Source of the DNA: Rotaria socialis
Taxonomy: Eukaryota > Rotifera > Eurotatoria > Philodinida > Philodinidae
Length of the DNA: 64,000 nt
Direction: 5' to 3'
Assembly: GCA_905331475.1 (NCBI GenBank)
Contig: CAJNYU010000169.1
Span: 1 to 64,000 of the forward strand
Shown: one piece after another, positions 1 to 13,500 of the stretch
Layout: each line of letters opens with the position of its first letter
Position numbering within the stretch: position 1 is the stretch's first letter
Notes under the pieces: generated by a model
Databases searched by the model: none
What the model was told of the DNA's origin: nothing
Seen by the model: only the letters and a program-made list of their open reading frames with translations
Translations under genes and position numbers: made by a program

Positions 1-421
1 ATAGATTTAAAGAGATAATATGTGAATAGATAGTTTGCTTGCACTTGGCACCTAAAATAGTTCACCCATAATCTGATTAACTGAGACAAATTCACCAATC
101 AGTTTGTTTAATAAAACGAATTTTATCGCTGAGGCAGTGCTACAGATTATGCCAGTTGATATCAGTGTTTTTACTTTTCATTTCTCTTTCATCGATACAA
201 CAGAAAGAAATATAGAGCCTATTCCATGTTTGTTATTTCAGTAGTTATCTCTACAGGTGATTTTTTAAGGCTTACATTATAATGGCTAAAACTTTTTCTA
301 CTTGTAAAAGCATGAATATCATCACAGCTTCATGAAATAAGAGGCAGAGAATTTGGAGACACGATACGCATCTTCAAAACTATAGGTAATCTCGAAAAAA
401 AAATTGTAGATTTTGAGTAAG

Positions 422-503
422 ATGGGATCCCGAAAATCCCATGAAAATCCCAGGGATCCCAAAAAAATCCCGGGATCCGAAGAAAATCCCAAAATCCCAA
501 ATC
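422..503. repeat. ATCCC-rich micro-repeat
   Basis: The pentamer ATCCC recurs about eight times in roughly 80 bases, mixed with GGGATCCC palindromes and A-rich spacers. Short ORFs on both strands here simply read through the repeat. I see no gene in 1-2124 apart from this low-complexity patch. Confidence 0.6.
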
Positions 504-2062
504 CGCTTTTCCCCCCTTGGGTGAAGTACTATAGTGAGTATCTGCTTGCTTCATTCGCTTCGAAGGCCGAAGTGCATACTCACAATAATTTATGTATTGC
601 CGTTTCACCCATGTAATGAATCTTTCTTCAAATAAAATGGCAATAGCATATTTCAGCGATTGAAAAGATCTGTTAGTTATTTAAAATGCTTTAATATATT
701 CATTGATGATAATAAGATGGGTAGAAGATTTTAAAAAAACATGATATTCAATGTTCTTCTTCGATACCGTAGAATATAGTAATTTTCCAGCAGCATACTT
801 CATTTTAGCACAGTACGGCTTGCCCTGAAAATTAAGCAAAGAAGATTTATTTTGAAGATCTTGAATTTCGTTCTGTAGCACAAATTTTGGTTGGCACCAG
901 TAACAATCAAGAGAATACAAATATAGTACTATTGATAATAATGAAATCTTACAAAGTTGTTTCTTTTACAACAGCGTGAACTATATACAAGCATAGAAAT
1001 AATATGTGAAGCAAACATCAACTGAAAACTTGTAAGTACTTGCTGTAAGGATTTCTTGCTAGGCTTTTACACGAATAATTATTACTTGGATTTAATTATT
1101 ACAAGCATCCTCCCCACCAGGCGATTTCTCATAAGTAATATGTCGTTGGCGTTTAACTAGACGCAGCTCATTTACGTCACATTGTTAACAGCTTTCTATG
1201 GGTTAAATCATCATTAGTATCAACTATGCAACTCATATCCAATAAAAACAGATTTTCAGCAATGTAACAGTGAAGTTTCTATATGCTCATTGAATAAGGA
1301 CATAGATCGATATTGAATAAGTAGATTTATCAATGAGAAATTATTGAACGATGCTGACAAGAAATTTTATATGGTGTTAAAGAAGAAAAGTAGTCTTGAA
1401 TATTCGTAGCGTTTGTTTCTTTATTGTACACCCATCCATCAAACACAAACCAAAATTTCGTTAATATGAAACAATAAAACATCACTCGATGAACGTAATG
1501 TTAATTTTGTATCATGTTCTCTCTCATCTATTATCTTTTTATTAACAACTCTCGTTTCATTACCTTCAAGAAAATAACCATTTACTCAAAAACAATCTTC
1601 GCTTACAAAACATAGAAATCCAAATAGTTAGTTTATAAGAAGAATTATTTATAAATTCTTATGATGAACATGATTCCAAAAGAAAAAATAAAGGCCAATA
1701 ATATAACGAATAGCCTTCGATACAAATTCATTTAAAATGAATTTATTAGCAATGGAATTCGCCTGACTTTTAAGATCATATCAATTGATGGCTAGATCGT
1801 AGTATGCCGTCAAGTATTGGACTGTTTAATCGAACCGATTGTTCATTTGCTTTGCGTCTCACTGATGATGATGGATAAAACAATGGATAGATAAAAAGAA
1901 CGTCGACAGGATGAATGTACCATTGTTTTGAATTAGTCGAAACATTACTGAAGAATATTATTCTTATTGACGATCAATCACAATGGATAGGCCTGCCGGT
2001 TATTATACATATTTGACTAATCATGTTGGATCTTCTCATTCCTTTTTCGCTTTCTTTGAACA

Positions 2063-2082
2063 GTATATATATATATATATAC
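2063..2082. repeat. (TA)n microsatellite upstream of the B-box gene
   Basis: An uninterrupted alternating TA tract ends about 43 bases before the ATG at 2125. It could serve as an AT-rich promoter element for the following gene, but that is inference only. Confidence 0.6.
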
Positions 2083-2124
2083 TCGCAAATACTGGAAAAA
2101 TAAAATCACTATTTCGATTAGACA

Positions 2125-3435
2125 ATGTCTCTATCGTGTGCGATCGAAACATGCAAACGTAAATCACGAGCAATATGTCATTGTTGCAACAACAATATTT
2201 GTCTTGATCATTTGAAAGAACATTTCGATTTAATAAATTCACAAATGAATCCTCTTGCTGACGAAATGAGTACTCTTGATAATCAATTGTCGTTATTGAA
2301 TGTTGATGAAGTTATTGATAAATGTCGTCAAAAATTGGATAAATGGCGTCATGAATGTCATGCTACAGTTGATCGTTTTTATGAAGAAAAATGTCAAGAA
2401 CTTCAGCAGCGTTGTGTTGAAAAAGTTGGCGAAAAACGAAAAAAAATTCATCAATTAAAATTAAAAATAAATGAACTTATTCGAGAACAAGAAGCTACAC
2501 ATGACGATATTTGTTCATTGAAAACAACTATTAATGGTATCAAACGTGATGTTAACCAATATGAAGAGAATGGCATTGTAGTCGATGTCAATCCTTTAAT
2601 TATTAATCAAAATTTAGTTTATATCGAACAATGGACATCGAATGAACTTGATATGTCACCTCTTTCGTCACCTTCTCGAACAATTGCTTGTTCCAAAGAT
2701 AATTGGTCTGCCATGACTAGCAACAATCATTTTTTGTTAATAGATCAATATCCAAACTTATGTTTATATGATGAGCAATTGACTCTTTTAAAAGAATATC
2801 CATGAGAATATGGTAAAATTCCTGATATGTGTTGGTCATCGACATTAAACAGTTTTATTATCATAACAAACAAAAATAAAGTTTTTCTCATCCATGAAAA
2901 TCTAACATCACTTAAATGTATTCAAACGATCGAGAAGAAGCAATGGCTGTCTTGTACATGTTCAGATTCAACTTTATTTCTAACGACAAATGCACCAGGT
3001 TCTAATATTTTTCAGTTCAATATTTTATCGTCATTTCAATTCATGAAACAATGAAAATCTTCTCAAAGTTGTAACTGCGACGAATTTATCTATAATATTG
3101 CTTATAACAATGAAACACTTGCTTTAATAATAGAAAACAGAATCAATAACAAAAATCGCATAGAAATTCTATCTTCATCAACATTCGATCCACTCTGGCC
3201 AACCACATTTAATGCAGCATATTGTTTTGCACCCTGGAAGAATCATGTTTGTGTACTCAAACATAACGAATGGCTTGTAATCGATTACGAGAATTCACGT
3301 CTTTTCCATGTTAGCAAAGACGGACAACTAAAGGCAAACCGTTCATACGAACCGACAGTTGACAATGCTATTTTATTTGGTACAAATATATTAGTCATCA
3401 AAACTGTAGATAACATCAATTGTTACAGAATATAA
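2125..3435 (+). pseudogene. B-box/coiled-coil/propeller-like protein, two in-frame TGA stops
   Basis: The N-terminus has a Cys/His cluster (C-x4-C, C-x2-C, C-x2-H-x3-H pattern, residues ~5-32) resembling a B-box zinc finger. A charged coiled coil follows (residues ~35-155), then a region rich in beta-strand-like segments, the layout of TRIM/propeller-like proteins that are numerous in bdelloids. The frame runs 437 codons from ATG 2125 to TAA 3433-3435. It is broken only by TGA at 2803-2805 and TGA at 3052-3054; the codons after each stop continue in the same frame with normal protein-like composition. Both stops could come from a single TGG (Trp) change. No frameshift was seen. Either a young pseudogene or a readthrough gene; I favour pseudogene. 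The exact biochemical role is unknown. Confidence 0.7.
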
Positions 3436-3862
3436 CAATATAACTGTATTATTGTAAATAAAAGTAGATAGATCTATAGTTTGCATTAAGGATTATAATA
3501 AATATTTTGCCAAGTCTTTGCATGAAGCGTTTTTTTCTTCTGTACACGTTTTTAGGATGTGTGAATATGGGTTCAGAGCAGTCTTATACCCGCAAATAAG
3601 TTAAAATCGCAGTAATTCTCTCGGCAGTCTTAATTTTAACTGAGAGTTATGTTGATTTCAACGTGTGTATCAATATGTGTTCTAGATGTCAGTGAGAGCA
3701 TTCCTTTTTCAAACTCTCATACTGCAGACAATTATTTCAAAAACACCGAAGTAGCAACAAAAAGAGGAAATGCTTTTATTTAGACTACAACAGTTGAGAT
3801 AAAAACTAACAAATACAAATTAACTTGTTTAAGATAAAGTAAAACACAGTTCTTTAGAAATA

Positions 3863-4294
3863 TTAAGAAATTTCAAGACAAATTTGAGTAGATACAGCTG
3901 ATTTCGTCGATTCATTCTTTCTGATAAGTATCGTCATTCCTACCAGAACACCACCTAGCCCTATAAGAGCGCCACCAATCATTATCAAAGGTAAAACAGA
4001 AAAATTTCTGCTCGGTGATGGCTTTCCAAATATCTCTCTAGCTTGGTTATATTCATAGTCAATGGTGCTTGTATCGTTAACTGATTGAGACGTCAAAGTA
4101 GAATCTATGGTGACCGTATCGTTTATTGATTCAACTGACAAAGTAAAACTTGTAGGCAATGTGCCGTTGTCAATGGTATGTGCCAAAATTATCTGCGTTA
4201 ATGAGACCAGGATAAAAACTTAAAATAGACAAATAAGCTCATTTTATACATTTCTTATGTAAACCTTACCTAGTATGATGAGAATTTGTTTCAT
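3863..4294 (-). CDS. Small signal-peptide, single-TM protein, two exons
   Basis: Exon 1 (4294-4270) encodes MKQILIIL and ends at a GTAAGG donor. A 51-bp intron (4269-4219) ends in TTTTAAG, and exon 2 runs 4218-3863. Joined length is 127 codons in frame. The splice restores a clear signal peptide (MKQILIILVFILVSLTQIILA). After it come a Thr/Ser/Asp-rich ectodomain with two related VNDT/INDTVTID-like segments, one strong transmembrane helix (LPLIMIGGALIGLGGVLVG) and a short basic tail with RKNES. It is probably a type I membrane protein. I do not recognise the family. The downstream ATG at 4186 would lose the signal peptide, so the spliced start is preferred. Confidence 0.55.
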
Positions 4295-6139
4295 GTAATG
4301 ACTGTGGAGTAGCTATATGGTTATCGAACAGAGGAAAATTATGAACGATGATTATGTTGTTGCATTGTCAAACGCTTTTCACTTATATAGGTAGAAATTC
4401 AAAGAGCGACCTTCAATGCAAGGTTGATCAATATGTTTGATACGTAACTCATTCACATTCATGCGTCATGGTGATGTGACTCATGTTATGCATGATCATA
4501 ATATTTATTATAACGTCAAATGATGACGATATGATAATAGGCTTCTTGAAGTATATGACCTAGAAATCGAGTCCTAGAAAAAAACCTTCATTCAATCATT
4601 TTTTCCAAGAACCAATGTACTGCATAGTATGGAGTTATAAGATTTGTCTTCGTCATTGGTTAACATCAATTGTAGAATTATTAGATGGAGAAGGAGCTAA
4701 ATGAATGCCATGGATTCGAAGTCCTAAGTTGAATGATTCTCTCAGGCAATCTACGTTAGCAGAAAGTTCTTATTCAAGCTTCGCTTCTCTTTCTTTTCAT
4801 TGATTTGATCACTGATACGTGAATTTCAATTGTTAGATAATTTCTCGCTGAGAGTAACAGGACATCGAATTGCTGAATCTTTGTTCAAAAAAATCAAATA
4901 AATACTTTTTTGCGCTTCCGAAAAAATTCATTATTGAACAACATCGTATATAAATATCCAAAAAAAACGATTTTTTTGTTCATTCAATGTTTTCAATAAT
5001 TAATCAGGGAAGCTTTTGTCATTGGTATAAATAAAGCAATATTCAAATCAAACGAATGAATTCATTTGAAATTCATTTTTACTTATTTGCAAAGCAAAAT
5101 ATGAAAGAAGAATTAAAACACGTAAGACCATGTAGCTAAGAATGAAGTTAAAGTTCCATGCAATGGTTGATATTGACTATCAACTAACAGCATTGACTAA
5201 TTTATCTCACAAGATTTTCGAAAAGAAAAGATAGAAATTTCGTATTTTTCAATTGCGACACTGAATCAATATTTATCCATAGACTAAGCATCCGTTGTTT
5301 TAATGCTAAGAAGATACTATAGACGAGACACATGCACCAAATTATCAACGATATTTTACTTGATATCATCTTTCCCAGAGTAGAATTTAAAAGAAGATCT
5401 TTTGCCATAAAAAAAATATTTCTTACATCGATCGGTAAGTGATTATATCAGTAATTTGTTTTGCTTTAGTGAATAGCATTGCTTAAATAAATCTAGTAAG
5501 AAGGTTGTGGGTGCATAAATGTGGATACTTGATTGATCCATTCCCGCACACCCACACCTAAACAGAATGGTAACAATATCTCAAACTTGCTTATATGATT
5601 AAGTTTTATTTTAAAATAAAGATCATATTCAGTTTAATCTTGAACACGACCGAAGTTTCCTTACACTGTCTCACAGGTGAACTACGTCCAATATCGACCA
5701 TTGAGGTATGTCAACGAACTGGATCTGCAACAAAGCACGAGTTGATTTAAACTAATAGCGCTCAGATCTTTTGAAATCAGCAAGATTCTCGAAATTTCAT
5801 CAACAACCCTTTTCGCTTGTTTCGATAGAATTAGTCGAGCTGAAAATGTCACTCACTTATTTTTTTGTCATTCAACCTATGAAAAAAAATTTATAAAGAG
5901 ATATGATATTCATTTATCTATGTTAAAGTCTAGCAAAAGGAACATCGACTGAATCTTATTTTCCGCAATGAATATTTATTGGTAATTGTCGGACAAGAAT
6001 CATTGATTCAACTATCTTGAACGGCAGCTTTGTTTCTCTATGTAGATAACTATTGTGAATCATGTCAACCAGTAGTTCACGGTCAACATAAATATACCAT
6101 CGGTCTATTGATATAAATCGGCGCGCTAGAAAGTTGATC
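4295..6139. other. Gene-poor interval with one TGTGGG inverted-repeat element
   Basis: AT-rich sequence with no ORF I can support. A 68-codon minus-strand ORF at 5202-5408 is hydrophobic in its middle but has no recognisable motif. The inverted-repeat element at 5503-5558 is listed separately. Confidence 0.4.
5503..5558. repeat. TGTGGG inverted-repeat element, copy 1
   Basis: Left arm GGTTGTGGGTGC and right arm GCACACCCACACC are near reverse complements, separated by about 31 bases. The arms resemble the bdelloid telomere hexamer TGTGGG. Confidence 0.65.
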
Positions 6140-7575
6140 ATGAATAAGATTTACCAGTCGAAAATTTTCACCATATTTTCGAATATCTCGCTCCGCATGA
6201 TCTTCTCAATGCTTTCGAAAGACTCAATCGACGATTTGACATTATGCTTGCTCAGCAGCCACTTTGTTTACCGAAGAATCGACAAATGAGTACTCACTTA
6301 TATTATCATTATTTAAAGAAAATTGTTAGCAAACATGCTTCACAGATTGTTTGCCTTCATTTATCTGAACGAAATGCACCATGTGCAGTAGATTATTTTC
6401 TGCCTGAAGTGCCATTAAATGAACTCACCTGGCCATCATTGACCATTGAAGATGTTTCACATAATGTCCTTGAAGTACTGCTTTATCATTCTTCATTATT
6501 ATCTAAAATTCATTCATTATCACTCGATGTCGGTTAACATCGATTTTATTGTGATCAATATGATGAATGTTGTGATCTCGACATTACAGAATATACGCGT
6601 AACTTTTTCAATGTAAGTGACAGATCGTCGATGGAGATGATCAACTAAATTTGTTCGTTTTTATGGTTTAGGGCTCATGGCAATATTGAGAATGAATTGT
6701 TACTTCAAATTCCATTAAAACAAGCATTCGCATCTGAACTACGTCATAACAATCTGAAAATCTATGCAGATGTAGCTTGGGTTTTAACTTTTTTCGAAAA
6801 TCTTCAACGCTACAGTGGACTTGATTGAATGACTATATCAAGTTATCAAAAGATTCGCTGATAATAGTCATTTTCCACGAGTAACAATATTACGACATTG
6901 GTTAACTTTATCAAAATCGAAGATATTTACATTTAAACTGAACTTGGACATAATTTATGCCTTCAATAATAGCGAAACTCAAGAAGCGATCTTTGCCGAA
7001 TATCGACTAACAACTGGTACAGAATCTGCAGCACGATATGGAAAGATATCGATAGTAATAATGATTCAACATAGAGCGTCGAATGCGTTGAAGACGCACC
7101 AGTGAACGACTATGCTGAAGAAGTAAGTTCGATGAACGAAAATGAACTTCACATCACTAAGCTCTCTTTGTCTAGATCGACATTTATGAACTGGATTATG
7201 TCGAAGACGAACGGCTCGTTCAATTGGCAGCAATACATTGTTGGCATCATTTGAGGAAAATTAATCTCGAAGGTGATTATCCTGACGATAATTAAGTGTA
7301 ATGCCACAGATTTATTACTGATTTATTTTTTTTGAATATAATCTAGTAGCGTTGTTGGCGATAATATTTCGCATTTACTTCATACTGCTCAACGATCACC
7401 CTATTTTAGTGAACTATATATCGAATCAGATCTGGATTATGGTCGTGCTCTTTCATTGAATAAACAATTGGAAAGCTTACTTTGTCGTCAGCTTGTAATC
7501 TTACATTTTACTACTAAAGAAGCTAATAGTTCACTTGCTGATCTTGTTCGTATTATTGATAAGTTGGATGTGGGT
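6140..7575 (+). pseudogene. Decayed F-box / LRR-like bdelloid gene
   Basis: From about 6150 one frame reads LPVENFHHIFEYLAPHDLLN, a typical F-box core, followed by NAFERLNRRFDIML. F-box proteins act as substrate adaptors for SCF ubiquitin ligases. A single missing base just after the ATG at 6140 puts the start out of frame. An in-frame TAA lies at 6535-6537, after which the same frame continues to a GTAAGT donor near 6612. Further exon-like blocks (from ~6671, ~7180 and ~7350) carry LRR-like leucine-rich segments with extra stops. Recognisable coding ends near 7566, where a TGTGGG inverted-repeat element begins. Several independent lesions make this a pseudogene. The F-box call rests on the N-terminal motif only. 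Confidence 0.6.
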
Positions 7576-7627
7576 GAGTTTAAACAATCTGCAACTGTAC
7601 TCATGCTCCATACTCACCCTCACGCCC
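7566..7627. repeat. TGTGGG inverted-repeat element, copy 2
   Basis: Left arm GGATGTGGGTGAG and right arm CTCACCCTCACGCCC are about 34 bases apart. It sits exactly where the F-box remnant stops being recognisable. Confidence 0.6.
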
Positions 7628-8314
7628 TAAATTACTTCAAATGAATCAAGTTGTGCATAAAAAACACGGTGATCGCTGAAAGCGCTGTGGCATAAAAGGT
7701 GAAAATCAAGAATCATTTTTTCATAGAAAGTTCGTAAAACAATATTTCGTCTTTCATACATTTGTTTCGAAAGAAAGAAATGTTTTAACTCTTCTTTTTA
7801 TTGAAATACAAGAGGTCATTCATTGTCAGCAAAAACAAATTAGAAATCAACATATTTGAAAATAAAAACATCTGTTTCTCTTAGCATCGAGTCAACGCAA
7901 ACAAAAAGCAAATATTATTTTTTTCTACCAGCTTCTAGCAGTCTGAAGAAACATCGCGGCTGTAATTTTTCTAATTACTAGAAGAAACCATGAATAATGC
8001 TCTCCTATATTTAATGTTTACTTGCAATTATGATGTGAATACTATAGGTAAGTGCATTGAGACAGAAGACAAATTAAAATGGGCAGTCCGTTCAAGATTG
8101 ATTAAGAGCAAGTTGGGTGCGCTCGCGTTTGCTGTGCCAGATCTGTATTAAGATATAATGAATGAAACATATTGACGTGAGCCATTGATCAGATATTGAT
8201 GAACAATGATTTGATGAATGAGTCGATTAGTCATATTTTGAATATCGATTACTGAATTTCAATCGTGTTTATAACATAATTAATGGGCATGCGAGTGTCT
8301 GGTAGTGATTTATT

Positions 8315-8558
8315 ATGTTGGAGAACATTCAGACTATCCGCGAAGTTGAAAAACTTCGCCGTGAAGAAAACGACAATGATCACCATATAAATGACTCAGT
8401 TAACTATAAACACAAGCACCGCAAGTAAATTTAATAGATGTTCTCCTTCCATCTGCCTTTCATAAATAATGATTGGCAGACCCTTATTATGGAAAGTATG
8501 CGATGATTTATACTGGTCCGAGGGCGATATGTATCATTGTGAGCAGTACGTAAAATAA
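8315..8558 (+). CDS. Possible two-exon small protein, unrecognised
   Basis: Exon 1 (8315-8424) begins ATG and encodes a charged segment (IREVEKLRREENDNDHH). A 55-bp candidate intron (8425-8479, GTAAAT..CAG) joins it to exon 2 (8480-8558), which encodes PLLWKVCDDLYWSEGDMYHC and ends in TAA. The joined frame is 63 codons. Intron size and donor resemble those of the deiodinase gene. The Trp/Tyr/Cys-rich second exon looks protein-like, but no family is recognised and further upstream exons are possible. Low confidence. Confidence 0.3.
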
Positions 8559-8658
8559 TGACTGCCACTCTGATCAGCTATATTTTTCTGAACTATCAAA
8601 CATCGTTTGAAACGAGAGAAATTAAGTTATAGATCAATGCTCTTTGCTCAGCCAGACA

Positions 8659-8736
8659 AGTGTGGATATGACTGTGACTGTGAGTGGCAATAGAAGACTA
8701 GCAAACCACTCACATCCACCCATACACATACACACT
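8659..8736. repeat. TGTGGG inverted-repeat element, copy 3
   Basis: Left arm AGTGTGGATATGACTGTG..GAGTGG and right arm CCACTC..CACATACACACT are imperfect reverse complements over about 30 bases each. This is one of the longest copies. Confidence 0.6.
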
Positions 8737-10310
8737 TTTTTTCTGTTTTCTATCATGGCGAAGAGAACGAGAAACAAGCAAGATCCTACTTATACTGATC
8801 TCTAATCGACAACCAGTTATTGTTTTTAATTATTGATGTTTGAAACTGGGAGGGAGAGGGGCATTAAAATCCTCACCTTAAAACGTACACTCACTATTTT
8901 CTTCGAAAATATGTGTAACTTCCACAAAATAGTTCCTTATTAAATACAGGTAATTCATTAGATTTATAAACGGAGTCACATTTAGTTTAATCATTTCTTC
9001 GCCTAGGGTTGTTTTATATCAACTTGAATCTCATATATTCTAGACTTTCAATCATTAATATCAACCTAGTCTTTATTATCAAAAAATATTTTGTTTGACA
9101 CTATTGAATATGTAGTATAACGGCGCGTACTAAACTCATGCTATACTGGAGAAAGAATTATTTCAGTGATAATCGCTGAAGCATACGGATGCTTATCTTT
9201 TCTTTTCTTTCCATGTTCTACGATTAGGCATTGATAAATAGTGCTTTTCAGGTTCTATTTCTTCTTTTGCACATTTCACTACATTGTATTATCTCTTCAC
9301 TAGAATATGTTGTCAAATGGCACAATCATTGTCTCTTGTAGAAATACTGTATTTTACAAATAGTTGACTGGAAAGAATTAAATATCTTCACTTTCCTTTT
9401 ATTTGACTCAAGAAATGTAAATTGTCCAGCTTTGCTGTTGATCTGAGAAGACTTTTCAAATAAAATAGAATCATGAGTAAGTTAGATATTAAATTGATTT
9501 GTGCTTGACGAGTTCAGTTACAACTTATCTCGTAGTGTCAAACTTGAAGCTTGAATTCAATTGAATTGAATCTCAGAAAAATATCGGTTACGTATTCCTA
9601 ACGATAACGACCTCTATTTCAAATAAAAAGCATAGCATTCGAATCCTATCGACATAACGAATCAAATGATTTCTTAAACTACGTTACAAAAGAGTTTTCC
9701 TTCTTACTATTTTACTGAACGTATCAAACAGTGGATAAAGTTAATAGTTTCACGAAAAACAGCACTCGGATACGTCATGTTGAGAGGATACGAATGTTAT
9801 GCTTTTAACTTGAAATAGAAGTCGTTTAGAATACATAACTGAAGTTTTTCTGAGATTCATTGCTATTTTAAATACAAATGTCAGAAATAGGAAAAAAATA
9901 CATTGACCGACAAATAAAAATCCAGAGAAAAATTAGATGAAAATTGACCCTTCTGCTACACCTGCTGATTGTTTTTCAATCATTTGCGTATCAATCGACA
10001 GAGAAATGTTTAGGCTACTCAGAAAACTAAAATTTAGTTTTTAACGACGTCGACAACTTAAGTTATACAAGTTTTATGAAAGAAGTTTTTTTTCCGGCAG
10101 AATTCGATCATCTGATTCTATCTGAAATAGATCGATACTGGACACCCTCTTTTCTATTTCTCAGAGGAAAAGTGTTATTATATATCGCTATGCAATAATT
10201 ATGAAGAAGTGTGCACGTAGCTCATCTCAAACCGATTTGTACATATAAGGTTTTTCTTGTCACTCAGAAATAAGCCTATAATATGTTTCATAAAAATATA
10301 AAGTTAATTC
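8737..10310. other. Gene-less AT-rich interval
   Basis: No ORF of useful length on either strand and no repeat structure recognised by eye. Confidence 0.4.
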
Positions 10311-10514
10311 ATCCTTCTATACGAAAAATATAATTAGAGAATGTTATTTATCAAACAAATATATTCTGAGCAGATCGATTTTCTATTTAGTATGAACATT
10401 GTTTTTTTATAGAATATATTAATTATGAACAATTTATTTATGTTTCGTCTTACTGTATCTTTATAGCAAAACTTATATAAAACATCGTCGATCTCATTGT
10501 CATCATTATCATCA

Positions 10515-13500
10515 AGAGAGATTTATTCAAGAATGAAACAGCTGATGGATTCAAAAGAATATAAAAAACTTTCGATTTTTTCGATCAACAATTTCATTCG
10601 TGTACAGATTTTGAAATAAATCTGGCATTAAAAGCATGTATATTAGTTTAAATGAATATCAACGTGGTATGAATATTCAAAAAAAAACTTTCTCAAAATT
10701 CACTTAGTAATCCTTATATTCAAACAACACTTATTCAACTTTATAGTGAGTCATTTATTTCTTTAACTACTCAATTATTATTGGACGTACGATAACAATA
10801 AACTATTACTAATGTCATTTTGATTCGCGATTTAGTTAAAATTTTAAAAGATTTTATTAATAATCTATTTATTAAAACGGTTCTTTCTTTTATGAAACAT
10901 GTGATTTATAATACTAAGCATTCAGTAAAACTACGAAAAGCTGTTGTGAGAAGAAAACAATCAATTATAAATTTTTGAGATATTATCATTAAATATAAAA
11001 ATAAACAATTTTTACTTGCTTGTTTTTCGTAAACTTGGAAATGAAAATGAAAGCATGGAGCTTTTCGATAAGATCTATGCTCACCTAATAAGTCTAATAG
11101 GCGTTTAAAAAGTAAAAATAATTCACAGTTTATTATTTTTCAATTTTTTTAACACAACACTTATTTTAATATGACAAGATAAATAATAAAGCGATTTCTT
11201 AAACTGCATAAAAAGAAAAATCTTCTAGAAACGTTTTCATGAGAAAAAACGATGATCTCCTTTTTCTTGCTTCTTTCAGCATAAAACATCTAAGAAGTTA
11301 TTAAAATTTGAAAAACCTACATGATACAAATTGGTAAAATTTTGAGTGGAGAGTAAAATCTTACCAGAGCAACTTTCACGGTTGATTCAACAAAACATAC
11401 AACATTATTCTGTAATATATTTTAATAATTAGAGATAAATAAAATAACTATTTAATAAAAAACTCATATATCCATTGATTGAAAACCATCTCTGTTTAGA
11501 GGAAATTATCCAAGTCTTTAAGATCAAGATTATAAATAATTACGTTATCACGAACGAATAAGTGAAATTGGCGGAAGAGGCAGAAAGGAAAAACGCTGAA
11601 AAGGAAACGTCGAAACTGGGAATTGCAGAAGGTAAAAACGTCGAAGAGGAAAACGTCGAAAGGAAAACGTCGAATGGAAAAAGTATAATTAATAACAGTG
11701 TCGAAGAAAAACTGCCAGAGAAAAAAATTAGAAGAATTTTGAAAAGGAAAACGCAGAATGAAAAAGATGTCTATAGATAACGAAATTTTTTTCTTTTGAT
11801 TTGGTAATCAAGGCACAGCAATTATTGAAGGGATTAGCATTCCTACTTGGATCACACAAAAAAAAGAAAATAATACTGATAAGCTTAGTTTTCTTTTTTT
11901 TATTGTATTTTATCATATAATCGAATAAATTTTTATTTTTCGTTAAAATTATCAAAAAACGCAATTTTCGACATTTACCTTTCGACGTGTTCCTTTTTCT
12001 AATTTTTTCTTTCGACGTTTAGAATTTCTGTATTTTCCCCTTCTATATTTTCCTTTTCGGCATTTTCCTTTTTTTTCGACGTTTTCCCTTTCTGCCTTTT
12101 CCACCAAACCCGAATAAGTCATCTGAAAATAATACTTCGAATAATTCAATATTAGACATTTAAAATTAAAACTATGTTAATATCTTATTTTATTTTTATT
12201 TCTAGTGCGATCTCGTGATGCCAATAATGCTTACTGTTTATTCTCTACAATTACCAATAAATCAAATTATATCTATGCAACTATGTTAAAAGGTGATGAT
12301 TATTAGTTATGCCATTTGACTATTAAACATCACCTTATTTTCAGGTCTTATTTCAAATAATATGCCGACTAAAGTGCTCGATTTATTAGATGAAATGAAT
12401 ATTGAACCTAATCAAGCTATTCTCGCTGTTTTATTTAGTGCTTGTTCTCGAGTTGCTAATGATCGAGCAATGAAAATTGGAAGAAAACTTCTTGATGAAA
12501 TGCCTAAGAATTTTGTAAATGGCAATTATATTCAAAATTCAGCAATAAATATATTAATAAGATTTGGTGATGTTAGAAGTGCGAGAAATCTTTTTCACAT
12601 GATCCGAAAAAAGAACATAATTACTTATGGAACTACGATGAATGAATATAATATAAATAGTGAACCATTGAAAAGTTTAAAACTTTTTGAAGAAATGAAG
12701 CGAAATGATATAAATGCCGATGCAATCGTATTAATCATACTGATTGGTGCATGTGCACGACTTGGTATGCTTTCAAAATGTCAATCAATTGTTGCTCAAA
12801 TACCTTTGCACTTCTATGAGAATCAACGTATACGCAATTCATTAATTGATATGTGGGTATGTATTGGTTGTGAAAATTGTCTGAACGAATAATTTTATTC
12901 ATTCATTTTTTTGTCACAGGGAAAAGCAGATTCAGTTAAGGATGCTCAAAAGATTTTCGAATCGATTGATAAACCCGATGTTATTACATATACTGCAATG
13001 AGTGAATATTCTTTATCTTTATTTTTTCTATCATCATATTTTTTTACTAATTTCTCTTTGAAGTTAATTCTTTTGGGCTTAATCGAATGGGCTCAGAAGC
13101 TGTGGATTTATATCGAAAGATGCCTAATAATCTACACGATGAAGTTTCAACCATTTGTGTATTAAATACATGTTCTCATTCGGGTCTTCTTAATGAAGCG
13201 CATTCTATCTCCAATGAAGTCTCTCATAGAACGGAAAAAAATTATTACTGCAATGGTTTGTATATTTTATTGTTTTTGTTAACTATGAACATATTTTTAT
13301 GATTTAGATTGATTGTTTAAGTCGCCTTTTTTTATTTGATGAAGCACAAAAGCTATTAGAAGATTATGAAAAATCCAATCCACCTTATTCAGCTATGTAC
13401 AGTAAGTGTTGTTTCGATATTAATTTGTTTTTGTTGATTCATTATTTATTTTTGACTCTAGTGGCTATATTATCTGGTGCACGTAGTTCTCATAATTATA

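Noticed and set aside
11562..12149. Lys/Glu-rich ORFs on both strands
   Set aside because: They are the iterated GGAAAACGTCGAA motifs of the MITE read in frame.
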